From: Acidobacteriaceae bacterium
GTDB lineage: Bacteria > Acidobacteriota > Terriglobia > Terriglobales > Acidobacteriaceae
Assembly: GCA_030039035.1 (NCBI GenBank)
Contig: JASHQQ010000110.1
Span: 1 to 38,627, forward strand
Direction: 5' to 3'
Length of the DNA stretch: 38,627 nucleotides
This document shows positions 22,962-31,108 of this stretch, in pieces; the stretch's first letter is position 1, and each line of letters begins with the position of its first letter. Under the pieces are notes generated by a model. The model did no database searches and had not been told where the DNA came from. It was given only the letters and a program-made list of their open reading frames with translations. The translations under genes and the position numbers were made by a program.

Positions 22962-24686
22962 GTGAGCAAGGCAAAGCTGATTCTTGCGGTCGTGGCCCTC
23001 TTTTTCTTTCCGATGCCGACGTTCGCGCAGGATGCATACTTGCCGAACGGGTTCAACCGGGTGGACAAAACCCAAAGCGAGCCGCCGCAGTGGAAGTTCC
23101 CGCTGCTGTCTGCCGGAGATTTTCCCGCGAGGTTTACTTCGGTGGCCTACAAGACCCCCGGGATCGACTGGGCCAACTTCAACATCGCCGGGATAGCGGG
23201 TCTCAGCCAGGTCCAGACCCCTGAACCGGCTCCGGCAACTCCGCCCGCTGCATCCACCTCCAGCGCGCTGACCTGGCACGGCATCACGCTGTACGGCGCG
23301 TATGACGTCGGTGTCGGCTGGGTCAGCCACGGCTTGCCGCAAAGCCCGTATAACTACGAAGGTTCGTCTCTGGTGAACCGGAACGCGAATGGCTCCCGAT
23401 GGCTCGTGGAACCGAATAACCTGTCGCAGACCGGATTGGGCGTCAGGGGCAATGTAGAGTTTGCGCATGGCTGGTCCGTCGTCTTCAACGCGTTGACCGG
23501 CATCAATCCGCAGTCCGGCCAGCTCGCCAATGCATCACTGACCGACATCAAGGACAACGGCCTTCCCAGAGCCAGCTATTCCGAGGCTATCGACGGCGCA
23601 CGCGCGGGCCAACCCCTCAATGACGAATACTATGGCGGGATATCGTCCAGGGATTTCGGCACGCTGACCTTCGGACGTCAACGCGCTCTCGGTACCGACA
23701 CGATGCTGCTTTACGATCCGGTCGCGGGCGGCTATGCCTTTTCCTACATCGGCTATAACGGCACGATGGCGGCCGGCGGCGACACCGAGGACACGCGCTG
23801 GGACGACGCCGTGAAGTATCGCATCGCCCATGGCCCGGTGCATTTCGGCACGATGTACAAATTCACCGACGGATCCGGCGGGTGCTACTCGGCTTCCGCA
23901 ACCTGGACTGCCACAACCTGCACCCCGGTGGAGCCGCGTAACAACGCCTGGGGATTCAACCTCGGCGGAGAAATCCGGAAGTTGTCCACCGACCTCGTTT
24001 ACCAGCATTACAACGAGGCGATCAGCGTATTGAATCCCCTCATCGGTCCGGCCGGTCCGATGCAGGACTCCTATCAGTCGACCACGGACAGCATCAATAC
24101 AAACCCCATCACCGGGCCCAATCCGGTCCCCGCGGACAACAATCTGATCAGTACCGACAACACCGTATACGGCATCGTGACCGACAACAACGCCATCATG
24201 GCGGCTGCCAGGTATGCGTGGGACCCATTCAGGTTTTACGCCGGCTACGAATACATCTGGCAGAACAACCCGGCGAACCCGTTGGGTGTGGGCGCGACGG
24301 ACCAGGGCGGTTATCTCATGAGCGGAGTCGAGGACAACAATCTCGATGCCCAAAAGTTGTTAAACATCTGGTGGGAGGGCATCAAGTACACGTATCGCAC
24401 GAAAACCGACATCACCTTATCGTGGTACGAGCAGCGGCAGAACGACTTTCGCCGCAATCCGTCGACCTGTTCGCCGGGCAGCATGCGCAGCTCCTGCGCG
24501 GGCACGCTCGACGAGGGGTCGCTCTATCTCGATCATCGCTTCATCCAGCACTTCGACGGCTTTGCCGGACTTGCCTACTCCTTCGTGACCGGGGGTCTGG
24601 CCATCGCCATTCCTCACGGGCCGGGCGTTCCCTATCTCCACAACAGCAACTTTGCTCCGACAATCGGTGGCCGCTTCACGTTCTGA
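22962..24686 (+). CDS. Outer-membrane porin, trimeric gram-negative type
   Basis: A 574-residue outer-membrane beta-barrel. A signal peptide (residues 1-23, ILAVVALFFFPMPTFAQ) precedes a 75-residue linker (rich in Pro/Ala near 75-100). The barrel begins with ITLYGAYDVGVGWVSHGL, the hallmark of Porin_4/OmpC-like trimeric porins. NLSQTGLGVRGNVEFAHGWSVVFNALTGINPQSG, DFGTLTFGRQRAL and a final GGRFTF with terminal Phe support it. The GTG start at 22962 has GGAGG at 22953-22957. It probably lets small solutes cross the outer membrane; the linker is unusual. Confidence 0.88.
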   Translation: MSKAKLILAVVALFFFPMPTFAQDAYLPNGFNRVDKTQSEPPQWKFPLLSAGDFPARFTSVAYKTPGIDWANFNIAGIAGLSQVQTPEPAPATPPAASTSSALTWHGITLYGAYDVGVGWVSHGLPQSPYNYEGSSLVNRNANGSRWLVEPNNLSQTGLGVRGNVEFAHGWSVVFNALTGINPQSGQLANASLTDIKDNGLPRASYSEAIDGARAGQPLNDEYYGGISSRDFGTLTFGRQRALGTDTMLLYDPVAGGYAFSYIGYNGTMAAGGDTEDTRWDDAVKYRIAHGPVHFGTMYKFTDGSGGCYSASATWTATTCTPVEPRNNAWGFNLGGEIRKLSTDLVYQHYNEAISVLNPLIGPAGPMQDSYQSTTDSINTNPITGPNPVPADNNLISTDNTVYGIVTDNNAIMAAARYAWDPFRFYAGYEYIWQNNPANPLGVGATDQGGYLMSGVEDNNLDAQKLLNIWWEGIKYTYRTKTDITLSWYEQRQNDFRRNPSTCSPGSMRSSCAGTLDEGSLYLDHRFIQHFDGFAGLAYSFVTGGLAIAIPHGPGVPYLHNSNFAPTIGGRFTF

Positions 24687-24725
24687 CGCGTGTCCGCGGC
24701 GGGCTCAGCTTTGAAGGCGCCGCAG

Positions 24726-25832
24726 TCAAGCCGTTCTTCGCAAGTCTCCCGCCAGCAGGCGATGAAAGAGATGCTCGCCGCTCTCGCGGCGCACCGAGAG
24801 CCTTCCCGCGCTGCAGGCGCGTGAGCGCAGCCCTCGCTGCACCGATTCGCAGATGGCAACGTCTTCGTCCTGCACGCGCTCGCTCACCGCAATGCTCGCC
24901 TCGTTGTGTTGTCTTCGCGCCTCGCCGACGTCGGCAAAATAAAAATCGAATTGCACAAGGCACTTGTCCGGCGCCAGCGGGAGAACCAGGTTCGTATCCA
25001 TGACTCCTTCGTAGAGGTTCACCATGAAATCCGGATAGATCCAGTAGTAGTACGCGCGATCGCCGGTGCGGGTGGCCGCGACCGCAGAATCTTCCTTTGA
25101 AGAAACCATCGGGCTCGACTGCAGCGAATAATGCCGGCTGTTCCCGATCGTATATTCCTTATAATCGAGAACGCTGTTCAGTCCCTTGTGCAGATGGGGC
25201 ACGTGATAGCCGCCGTCGAGATAGTTATCGACATAGACTTTCCAGTTACAGGCGAGTGTATAGCTCCTTCTCCCGAAGAAGCTGAGCTTTCCCAGGAAAA
25301 GCGGCGCAATTCTCTCCGGCAGGTCGCCGAGAAATTCGTCGAGCGAGGGCGCGGCTTCATTCAGCGCGACGAAAACAAACTGCTCCCACGTGGAAACCCG
25401 GACGGGAACCAGACCGTTGGCCGCGCGATCGAATCCGCACACGCCGGCGAACTCCGGCGTTCCCTTCAGCGATCCATCCAGGCCGTAGGTCCAGCCGTGA
25501 TAGGGGCAGCGAAGGAGTTGCGCCGTGCCGCAGGGAGCGTTGGCCACGGCCGCGGCATGATGCCTGCACACGTTGAAAAAGGCCCGAAGTTCGCCTTCCG
25601 CCCCGCGCACAATCACGAGCGGTTCACCGGCCAGTTCGAGCGTGAAGAACTGTCCCGGCTCCGCAACCTGGTCCGCGCGGCCCACAGCGATCCAGTTTCC
25701 GCCAAAGACACGCTCGCGTTCCAGCTCCTCGATTCGCGGATCGAGATACCAGGCCGCCGGGATGGTATGGGCCTCTTCGAGCGGCGCGTCCGCGTTGTAG
25801 GAATCGAGGATTCCGGTGAGAGTCCTTTCCAT
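24726..25832 (-). CDS. Rieske-type ring-hydroxylating oxygenase alpha subunit family
   Basis: A 368-residue oxygenase. The Rieske [2Fe-2S] site is C89-R-H91 and C109-P-Y-H112 with the expected 17-residue gap. The mononuclear iron site is in NWKVYVDNYLDGGYHVPHLH, with likely H210 and H215 and bridging D202; the third ligand is in the helix VQDEDVAICESVQRGL near residue 330. This matches aromatic dioxygenase, choline/carnitine-monooxygenase-like alpha subunits. I start it at ATG 25832 (AGGACC about 8 bases upstream); an extra 9 codons to 25859 are less likely. No ferredoxin or reductase partner is adjacent. Divergent from the SDR. Substrate undecided. Confidence 0.92.
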   Translation of the reverse strand: MERTLTGILDSYNADAPLEEAHTIPAAWYLDPRIEELERERVFGGNWIAVGRADQVAEPGQFFTLELAGEPLVIVRGAEGELRAFFNVCRHHAAAVANAPCGTAQLLRCPYHGWTYGLDGSLKGTPEFAGVCGFDRAANGLVPVRVSTWEQFVFVALNEAAPSLDEFLGDLPERIAPLFLGKLSFFGRRSYTLACNWKVYVDNYLDGGYHVPHLHKGLNSVLDYKEYTIGNSRHYSLQSSPMVSSKEDSAVAATRTGDRAYYYWIYPDFMVNLYEGVMDTNLVLPLAPDKCLVQFDFYFADVGEARRQHNEASIAVSERVQDEDVAICESVQRGLRSRACSAGRLSVRRESGEHLFHRLLAGDLRRTA

Positions 25833-26031
25833 AGGCGGGTCCTTTCGTGGCGGTTTCAAAGGAAGATCCTGTCCGGGACAAGCCGCGGCGATCCGGGGGC
25901 TTTCCCGGGCTTACCGGACTATATCGTGCGCGGGGCCCTGCCGGCACGCCGCCGCAGGCCGAGCCGGATCGGCGAGGATTGGGCCGCCATGCGCGTCTTT
26001 GCGATGGGCTGTCATTGATTACGATAGGTGC

Positions 26032-26826
26032 ATGAGCCTGAAAGGAAAAATCGTGTTCATCACCGGGGCCAGCGCCGGCATTGGCGCCGCCACGGCCCTG
26101 GCCTTTGCCGCCCAGGGCGCACGTTTGCTGCTCGCCGCGCGCCGCGCCGCGAAACTCGCCGAGGTCGCCAAGGCTGCTCTCGCGCGTGGCGCCGGGGCAG
26201 TTCACACCTTCCAGGTCGATGTGCGCCACCATCGCGCGGTGCAGGCGGCCATCGACGGCCTCCCGCCGGAGTGGGCCGAGATCGAGGTGCTGGTCAACAA
26301 CGCCGGCCTGAGCCGGGGACTGGAGAAAATCTATACGGGCAAGGTCGAAGACTGGGACGAGATGGTCGACACCAACGTGAAAGGCCTGCTCTACGTCACG
26401 CGCGCGGTGGTGCCCGGCATGGTGGTGCGCGGGCGAGGGCACGTGGTGAATCTGGGCTCGACGGCCGGCGAAATGGCCTACCCCAATGGTGCGGTGTACT
26501 GCGGCTCCAAGGCCGCGGAAAAACTGATCACGGAAGGCCTGCGCCAGGATGTGCTGGGAACCGCGGTGCGCGTGACCAGTATCGATCCCGGCATGGTGGA
26601 GACCGACTTCAGCCTCGCTCGTTTCCGCGGCGATGCGGAACGCGCCGCCAAGGTCTACAAGGGATTGACGCCGCTTGCGCCGGAAGATGTTGCCGACGCA
26701 ATCGTTTGGGCCGCGACGCGCCCGGCGCACGTCAATATTGCTCGCATATCCATGACAACGATCCACCAGGCCAATTCGCTGCTCTTTCACCGCGAGGGCC
26801 CGGGGTCAGTGGCTCTTCTTCCCTGA
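26032..26826 (+). CDS. Short-chain dehydrogenase/reductase, YdfG-like
   Basis: A 264-residue SDR enzyme. The nucleotide loop is VFITGASAGIGAATALAF near residues 7-24, LVNNAGLSRG near 85, catalytic Ser in VVNLGSTAGEMAYPNGAVYCGSKAAEK with Tyr and Lys (Y-x-x-x-K). The ending DVADAIVWAATRPAHVNIARI matches 3-hydroxy-acid (YdfG-type) dehydrogenases, which are NADP-dependent and act on serine-like 3-hydroxy acids. Start ATG 26032 follows a GATAGG site; upstream codons of the longer frame are not conserved. Divergent from the Rieske oxygenase gene. Confidence 0.93.
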   Translation: MSLKGKIVFITGASAGIGAATALAFAAQGARLLLAARRAAKLAEVAKAALARGAGAVHTFQVDVRHHRAVQAAIDGLPPEWAEIEVLVNNAGLSRGLEKIYTGKVEDWDEMVDTNVKGLLYVTRAVVPGMVVRGRGHVVNLGSTAGEMAYPNGAVYCGSKAAEKLITEGLRQDVLGTAVRVTSIDPGMVETDFSLARFRGDAERAAKVYKGLTPLAPEDVADAIVWAATRPAHVNIARISMTTIHQANSLLFHREGPGSVALLP

Positions 26827-26917
26827 CTGCCCGCTGAAAACCGGCAGAAGACCGCGCAGGCGAGCCGGCTCCGGATTCCGGCAAACGGCTCAGATTGTGA
26901 CCCATGGAGACGGTTGC

Positions 26918-27265
26918 CTAGGCGGCTTTTTCCATGTGCATCAGCGCCGTGACCACGGAGCCCGAAGCGGCGGAGTACTCGCTCTTGCCTCCCAGGCTGA
27001 TCTCCTCGTTCACTTTCTCGCCGGAATCGGCCTTGCGGATGATATCGCCGGCCGCGCGATGAAAGCGAGCATGGTCGGCGACGAGCTTCTGAAACTCGGC
27101 CTTCGCGGCAAACTTCTGGCCTTCGCCGTGGAGCCACTTCCCCAACTCGCATTGATCGTCCCTGGCGACGGTTGCGGCATGGAGGCTGCCGTCGGGCTTT
27201 GCGATGTAAGCCGCCAGCTTCGACTTCCACTGCACATGAGCGTCGATTGCGCGCCTGAAATCCAC
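26918..27265 (-). CDS. Stand-alone CZB (chemoreceptor zinc-binding) domain protein
   Basis: A 115-residue protein that is essentially one CZB domain: an early helix with His (DAHVQWKSKLAAYI), the key Cys in DDQCELGKWLHGEGQKFA, and the paired His in VADHARFHRAAGDII. In the family, these His-Cys-His residues bind a zinc ion and sense redox or zinc state, usually at the C-terminus of chemoreceptors or diguanylate cyclases. Here it stands alone, with no receptor gene adjacent. The start GTG at 27265 is preceded by GAGGA at about 8 bases. Convergent with the SDR gene. Confidence 0.9.
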   Translation of the reverse strand: MDFRRAIDAHVQWKSKLAAYIAKPDGSLHAATVARDDQCELGKWLHGEGQKFAAKAEFQKLVADHARFHRAAGDIIRKADSGEKVNEEISLGGKSEYSAASGSVVTALMHMEKAA

Positions 27266-27366
27266 CTTTCTTGTCCTCTCTTCCCGATGGGACGCAAAGG
27301 GCCCATCGATGGAGAAATCGGCAGCATCGCGCGCAACTTTAGCCGGATGTGGAAAAAGGTGCAGCT

Positions 27367-27621
27367 TCAGTCCAGCGATTCGATCGAAGCTTCGATCTCC
27401 CTGAGCGCGGCTTCCAGCGCCGCGCGCCGGCCGGGATTCGAAGTGCGCTGCGAAAGGATGTTTTCGCGTTGCAGGTTGAGCGACTGCCGTTTGCGTTCCC
27501 GCTCCGCGTTTTGCTGTTCCATCAGCCGCCGCGCCTCGTCGCTGTCCAGGCCGTTGCGGGGACGCATTTCGATGCCCGCCATCTGCTCCTCCACGGATTT
27601 ACTTTCCCATCCACGAGCCAT
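27367..27621 (-). CDS. Conserved small protein, MARGWESKSVEEQ family
   Basis: An 84-residue hydrophilic protein. It starts MARGWESKSVEEQMAGIE, then a highly charged helix (DSDEARRLMEQQNAERERKRQSLNLQRENIL) ending in RAALEAALREIEASIESLD, likely coiled-coil. I recall similar short proteins with this start in Acidobacteria; no function is known. Starts 17 codons upstream (27672) are possible, but the conserved start points to 27621. A TACAAT (27633-27628) lies just upstream on the minus strand. Confidence 0.72.
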   Translation of the reverse strand: MARGWESKSVEEQMAGIEMRPRNGLDSDEARRLMEQQNAERERKRQSLNLQRENILSQRTSNPGRRAALEAALREIEASIESLD

Positions 27622-27627
27622 ATTTTC

Positions 27628-27661
27628 ATTGTAACGGGACATTCGACCCGTCGCGTCCCGT
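27628..27661. promoter_or_regulatory. Divergent promoter region with 7-bp inverted repeat
   Basis: ACGGGAC (27634-27640) and GTCCCGT (27655-27661) are exact reverse complements with a 14-base spacer, in the 86-base gap between the small conserved protein (minus) and the MDR gene (plus). On the minus strand TACAAT (27633-27628) lies 6 bases before the ATG at 27621, so that message may be leaderless. An unidentified regulator may bind the repeat. Confidence 0.42.
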
Positions 27662-27707
27662 GAAATCATCAATCGTGTTCTCTTTATTCATTCAACGGGA
27701 GCAAGTC

Positions 27708-28712
27708 ATGCACGCCTGGCAAATCTCATCGTTCGGCATTGATTCCCTGGAATTTGCGGAACGCCCCGCACCGGAGCCGGGGCCCGGCCAGGTGCGGGTA
27801 AAGATCGGAGCGGTCTCCTTCAACTATCGCGACCTGCTGATGATCAAGGGCCTCTACAACCCCAAACTGCATCTGCCGCGCATCCCCTGCTCTGACGGCG
27901 CCGGCGAAGTGGAAGCCGTGGGCGAAGGGGTGACGCGGTGGAAGACCGGCGACCGCGTGGCGGGCATCTTCATGCAGAACTGGCCCGACGGGCCGCTGAC
28001 GCCGGTCAAGGCCAAGGGCGCGCTGGGCGGCGATATCGACGGCATGCTGGCCGAGCAGGTAGTCCTCCACGAGAACGGCCTGGTCGAGATGCCGCGACAC
28101 CTGAGTTTCGAAGAAGCAGCCACCCTGCCGTGCGCCGCCGTCACCGCGTGGAATGCGCTGGCTGCCGGCGATGTGAAGCCGGGCAGCACGGTGCTCATTC
28201 AGGGCACGGGCGGCGTCTCCATCTTTGCGCTGCAGTTCGCGCGGCTCAAGGGCGCGCGCGTGCTCGGCATCTCGGGCAGCGCGGAAAAGCTCGAGCGCGC
28301 CGTCAGCCTCGGTCTCGACGCGGGCCTCAACTATCGCGACCATCCGGAGTGGGACCGCTGGGCGGTCGACGAGACCGGCGGCGACGGCGTCGATCTCGTC
28401 GTCGAAGTCGGCGGACAAGGCACGCTGGCCCGCTCCCTGAGGGCCATCCGCATGGGCGGAACGATCGCCCAGGTCGGCGTGCTCTCGCGCTCGGAGGAAC
28501 CGCTCGCCGTGCCCAGCGTCCTGCACAAGCAGGCGCGCATCCAGGGCATCTACGTCGGCTCGCGCAAGGACTTTGCCGACATGAACAGGGCGATCTCGCT
28601 GACGCGCCTGCGCCCGGTGGGCGCCAGCTACCACTGGGATCAGGCGCGCGAGGTGCTCAGGCGCATGGAGAGCGCCTCGCACTTCGGCAAGCTCGTGCTG
28701 ACGGTGGGATGA
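27708..28712 (+). CDS. Quinone oxidoreductase-like MDR family alcohol dehydrogenase
   Basis: A 334-residue NAD(P)-dependent medium-chain reductase. The GroES-like catalytic part (residues about 25-130) carries NYRDLLMIKGLYN and IPCSDGAGEVEAVGEGVTRWKTGDRVAG. The Rossmann part holds VLIQGTGGVSIFALQFARLKGARVLGISGSAEK near 160-195, with Gly-rich loop. The zinc ligands of true ADHs are not evident, so it resembles zinc-independent quinone oxidoreductases (Zn-binding 'QOR/ADH' relatives). Start ATG 27708 is preceded by GGGAGCAAGTC. It is divergent from the small conserved protein. Confidence 0.92.
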   Translation: MHAWQISSFGIDSLEFAERPAPEPGPGQVRVKIGAVSFNYRDLLMIKGLYNPKLHLPRIPCSDGAGEVEAVGEGVTRWKTGDRVAGIFMQNWPDGPLTPVKAKGALGGDIDGMLAEQVVLHENGLVEMPRHLSFEEAATLPCAAVTAWNALAAGDVKPGSTVLIQGTGGVSIFALQFARLKGARVLGISGSAEKLERAVSLGLDAGLNYRDHPEWDRWAVDETGGDGVDLVVEVGGQGTLARSLRAIRMGGTIAQVGVLSRSEEPLAVPSVLHKQARIQGIYVGSRKDFADMNRAISLTRLRPVGASYHWDQAREVLRRMESASHFGKLVLTVG

Positions 28713-28988
28713 ATCCAGATGGCGGCGCTTATGGGCCGCGACGCAGCAGGGATGCGCCTCCGGGCGAAATCTCTCCCGGGACGGTTCTCGCATATATCGC
28801 AGATGGTGATGGAGCTGCCCTTCGAGCCGGCCGACTGCTTCAGGACGCACCGGCCCACGATCGTGCCCGCGCGCACGCTTCTCAGCCAATTGCCGTGAAG
28901 GGATGGATGACCGGATTGCGCGACGTTTCGCAATGCGGCTCAGGGAGCATGGGTCGATCGGAGGTGCGTTACTCTGGGATATGGAAGC
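28713..28988. other. Intergenic region before the ABC ATPase
   Basis: About 276 bases with no supported gene. A frame overlapping the MDR stop (ATG at 28709) runs through it but has no recognisable domain and continues out of frame into the ATPase gene. No obvious promoter or terminator. Confidence 0.45.
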
Positions 28989-29960
28989 ATGACGTTCCAT
29001 CCCGGCTGGGCGAGTCCCTTGATTGTCTCCATCGAAAAGCTGACGAAGGTCTACGAGGCCAGAATCCGTGTGGTCGCGGTGGACGGGATCGATCTCGGGC
29101 TGCGCGAAGGAGAGATCTTCGGGCTGCTGGGGCCGAACGGCGCGGGCAAGACGACGACGATCTCGATCGCCACCACGCGCGCCCTGCCCACCAGCGGCAC
29201 GGTGCGCATCGCCGGCGTGGATGTGGTCAGGCGGCCGGCGCAGGCGCGGCGGCTGATCGGCGTGGTTCCGCAATTCAACACCCTCGACCGTTCGCTGACC
29301 GTCTACGAGAACATTTACTTCCATTGCAGGTACTTCGGTTTCAGCCACAAGGACGCCAGGGCGCGTGCGACGGCCCTGCTCGGGCAGTTCCTGCTCGGCG
29401 AGCGGGCGCAGGTCTATCCCGCGCAGCTCTCCGGCGGCCTGGCACAGCGCGTGCAGATTGCGCGGGCCATCGCGCACCGGCCGCGGGTTCTTTTTCTCGA
29501 CGAGCCCAGCGCGGGGCTCGATCCGCAAAGCCGCATGGCGATGTGGGAAGCCGTTCAGGATTTGCGCAAGGACGGCATCACGGTCCTGCTCACGACGCAC
29601 TATATGGAGGAAGCCGACGCGCTTTCAGACCGCCTCGCCATCATCGATCACGGCAAGCTGCTGGCGCTCGGCACTCCCGAAGAGCTGAAGCGGACCCACG
29701 GCGCGAGGACCGTGTACGATGTCAAGCTCAGGTCGCGCGCCGGCGTGGAAGCGGCGGCAGCCGCGCTGCGTTCGCGCCCCGGCGTGGCCAGCGCCGAGCC
29801 GACCGCCGAAGGGCTGCGCGTAATTGCCGCGGCGAGCGACGGGCTGGTTCCCGAGCTGGTACAAGCGGCCGAAAAGCTGGGACTAAAGGATCTCGCGATC
29901 CATGAGCCGAGTCTGGAGACCGTTTTCATTCAATTGACGGGCAGGGATCTGCGCGAATGA
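28989..29960 (+). CDS. ABC transporter ATP-binding protein (ABC-2 type exporter)
   Basis: A 323-residue ATPase. Walker A GPNGAGKTTT near residues 48-57, Q-loop GVVPQFNTLDRSLT near 93-106, signature LSGGLAQRVQIARAIAHRPR (usual LSGGQ is here LSGGL), Walker B VLFLDEPSAGLDPQSR and switch His in LLTTHYMEEAD. The last 100 residues form the C-terminal extension of DrrA/NodI-type ATPases (GTPEELKRTHG, ETVFIQLTGRDLRE). The permease partner follows at 30308 beyond an octamer tandem repeat. Together they form a two-gene exporter; substrate unknown. Confidence 0.94.
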   Translation: MTFHPGWASPLIVSIEKLTKVYEARIRVVAVDGIDLGLREGEIFGLLGPNGAGKTTTISIATTRALPTSGTVRIAGVDVVRRPAQARRLIGVVPQFNTLDRSLTVYENIYFHCRYFGFSHKDARARATALLGQFLLGERAQVYPAQLSGGLAQRVQIARAIAHRPRVLFLDEPSAGLDPQSRMAMWEAVQDLRKDGITVLLTTHYMEEADALSDRLAIIDHGKLLALGTPEELKRTHGARTVYDVKLRSRAGVEAAAAALRSRPGVASAEPTAEGLRVIAAASDGLVPELVQAAEKLGLKDLAIHEPSLETVFIQLTGRDLRE

Positions 29961-29974
29961 GGGGCGAGGGGCGG

Positions 29975-30134
29975 GGGACTGAGGGACTGAGGCACGAAGG
30001 GACTAAGGGGCTAAGGGACTAAGGGACGAAGGGACTGAGGGACTAAGGGACTAAGGGACTGAGGGACTAAGGGACTGAGGGACTGAGGGACGAAGGGACT
30101 AAGGGACTGAGGGACTAAGGGACTGAGGGACTGA
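29975..30134 (+). repeat. Twenty phase-perfect 8-bp tandem repeats, GGGACTRA
   Basis: Exactly 20 units of 8 bp with no insertion or deletion, between the ABC ATPase stop and the permease. The units are mostly GGGACTGA (A) and GGGACTAA (B), with two GGGACGAA (C) and single GGCACGAA and GGGGCTAA units. In order they read A A x B y B C A B B A B A A C B A B A A. Units 10-14 (30047-30086) and 16-20 (30095-30134) are identical 40-bp blocks, separated by one C unit, a higher-order 48-bp period. The unit is not a multiple of 3, so stops occur in all forward frames. Confidence 0.93.
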
Positions 30135-30200
30135 GGGAACAGGGAACAGGGATTGGGAATCAGGGGCAGGGATCCCAGGGAACAGGGATCAAAGGACCCG
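30135..30200 (+). repeat. Degenerate GGGAACA/GGGATCA heptamer tract
   Basis: Directly after the octamers the sequence drifts to about 7-base units: GGGAACA twice, GGGATTG, GGAATCA, GGGGCA, GGGATCCCA, GGGAACA and GGGATCA. It shares the 'agggaXcaggg' style with the octamers, as if derived from related slippage. The remaining bases to 30307 hold no clear promoter beyond the permease ribosome site region. Confidence 0.5.
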
Positions 30201-30307
30201 ATGATCGATGCGCGAGGCGGCTCACTGACCTCTGATCGCTGTGAATTGCGAACCCTGAACCGCGAACTGACATCGGAAAGCCACAGCGAACTTCAGGGGC
30301 CACCGGC

Positions 30308-31108
30308 ATGGTCATCTTCTTCAAGGCGTTCTTCGGCCTGGTGCTTCGCGATACGCGCGTGCTCGGGCGCGAGTTCGTGCCCTTCCTGTTGCGCGTGGGC
30401 ATGCAGCCGCTGCTCTTTCTTTTCGTCTTCACCTACATTCTGCCCAACATGTCGGGCGGCAATCCGCTGGGCGGCCGGGGCGGCAGCGCCATGTTCGGCG
30501 AGATCCTGCTTCCCGGCCTGATGGCTGTCGCCATCATGTTTTCGGGGATTGCAGCGGTCGCGCTGCCGCTGTCGTCGGAATTCGGCATCACCCGCGAAAT
30601 CGACGACCGGGTGATGTGTCCCCTTCCCTTGTGGGCGGTCGCCTTGGAAAAAATCTGCTTCAGCGCCATGCAGAGCATGATCGCGGCGTTGCTGGTGATT
30701 CCCATGGCGCTCTATGTGCCGATGCAGCCGGTCCGGGCCCACGTGACCAACTGGGTGCTTTTTGTGCTGGTGCTGGCAGCGTCGAGCCTGCTGGCCGGGG
30801 CGCTTGGCCTTCTGATCGGGTCCACCGTGAATCCGAAACAGATCGGCCTGGTCTTCTCCATTCTGGTAGTGCCCATTACCTTTTTGGGATGTGTTTACTA
30901 TCCGTGGGCGTGGTTAAGTAGTATTCGCTGGCTGCAGTTCGGGGTGCTGTTCAATCCTATTGTGTACATGAGCGAGGGGCTGCGGGCGGCGGTGACGCCG
31001 GGCATCGGCCACATGCCGTGGTGGGCTATCTGTGTGGCCCTGGCGTTTTTTCTCGCCGTTCTCGGCCATCTGGGAATTCGCGGCTTTCTGCGCCGGGTTC
31101 TCTCGTAG
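30308..31108 (+). CDS. ABC-2 type transporter permease
   Basis: A 266-residue inner-membrane permease with about six helices: VPFLLRVGMQPLLFLFVFTYIL, LLPGLMAVAIMFSGIAAVAL, the cytoplasmic segment EFGITREIDDRVMCPLPLWAVALEK (typical ABC2 membrane motif), IAALLVIPMALY, VLFVLVLAASSLLAGALGLLIG, LVFSILVVPITFLGCVYY and the last WWAICVALAFFLAVLG. It pairs with the ATPase at 28989-29960. Start ATG 30308 is preceded by GGGGCCACCGGC, without a strong Shine-Dalgarno. The operon partner lies past an octamer array of about 160 bp. Confidence 0.93.
   Translation: MVIFFKAFFGLVLRDTRVLGREFVPFLLRVGMQPLLFLFVFTYILPNMSGGNPLGGRGGSAMFGEILLPGLMAVAIMFSGIAAVALPLSSEFGITREIDDRVMCPLPLWAVALEKICFSAMQSMIAALLVIPMALYVPMQPVRAHVTNWVLFVLVLAASSLLAGALGLLIGSTVNPKQIGLVFSILVVPITFLGCVYYPWAWLSSIRWLQFGVLFNPIVYMSEGLRAAVTPGIGHMPWWAICVALAFFLAVLGHLGIRGFLRRVLS

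Noticed and set aside
27289..27299. GGGACGCAAAG, which resembles part of the GEMM cyclic-di-GMP riboswitch
   Set aside because: No upstream AGGGCAAACC or downstream tetraloop receptor is present, and no plus-strand gene follows closely, so it is likely chance.
27726..29600. A 624-codon minus-strand frame across the MDR and ABC ATPase genes
   Set aside because: It crosses two well-supported plus-strand genes and has no recognisable motif.
29975..30134. CRISPR array interpretation of the octamer repeats
   Set aside because: Units are 8 bp, contiguous and without spacers; no cas genes nearby.
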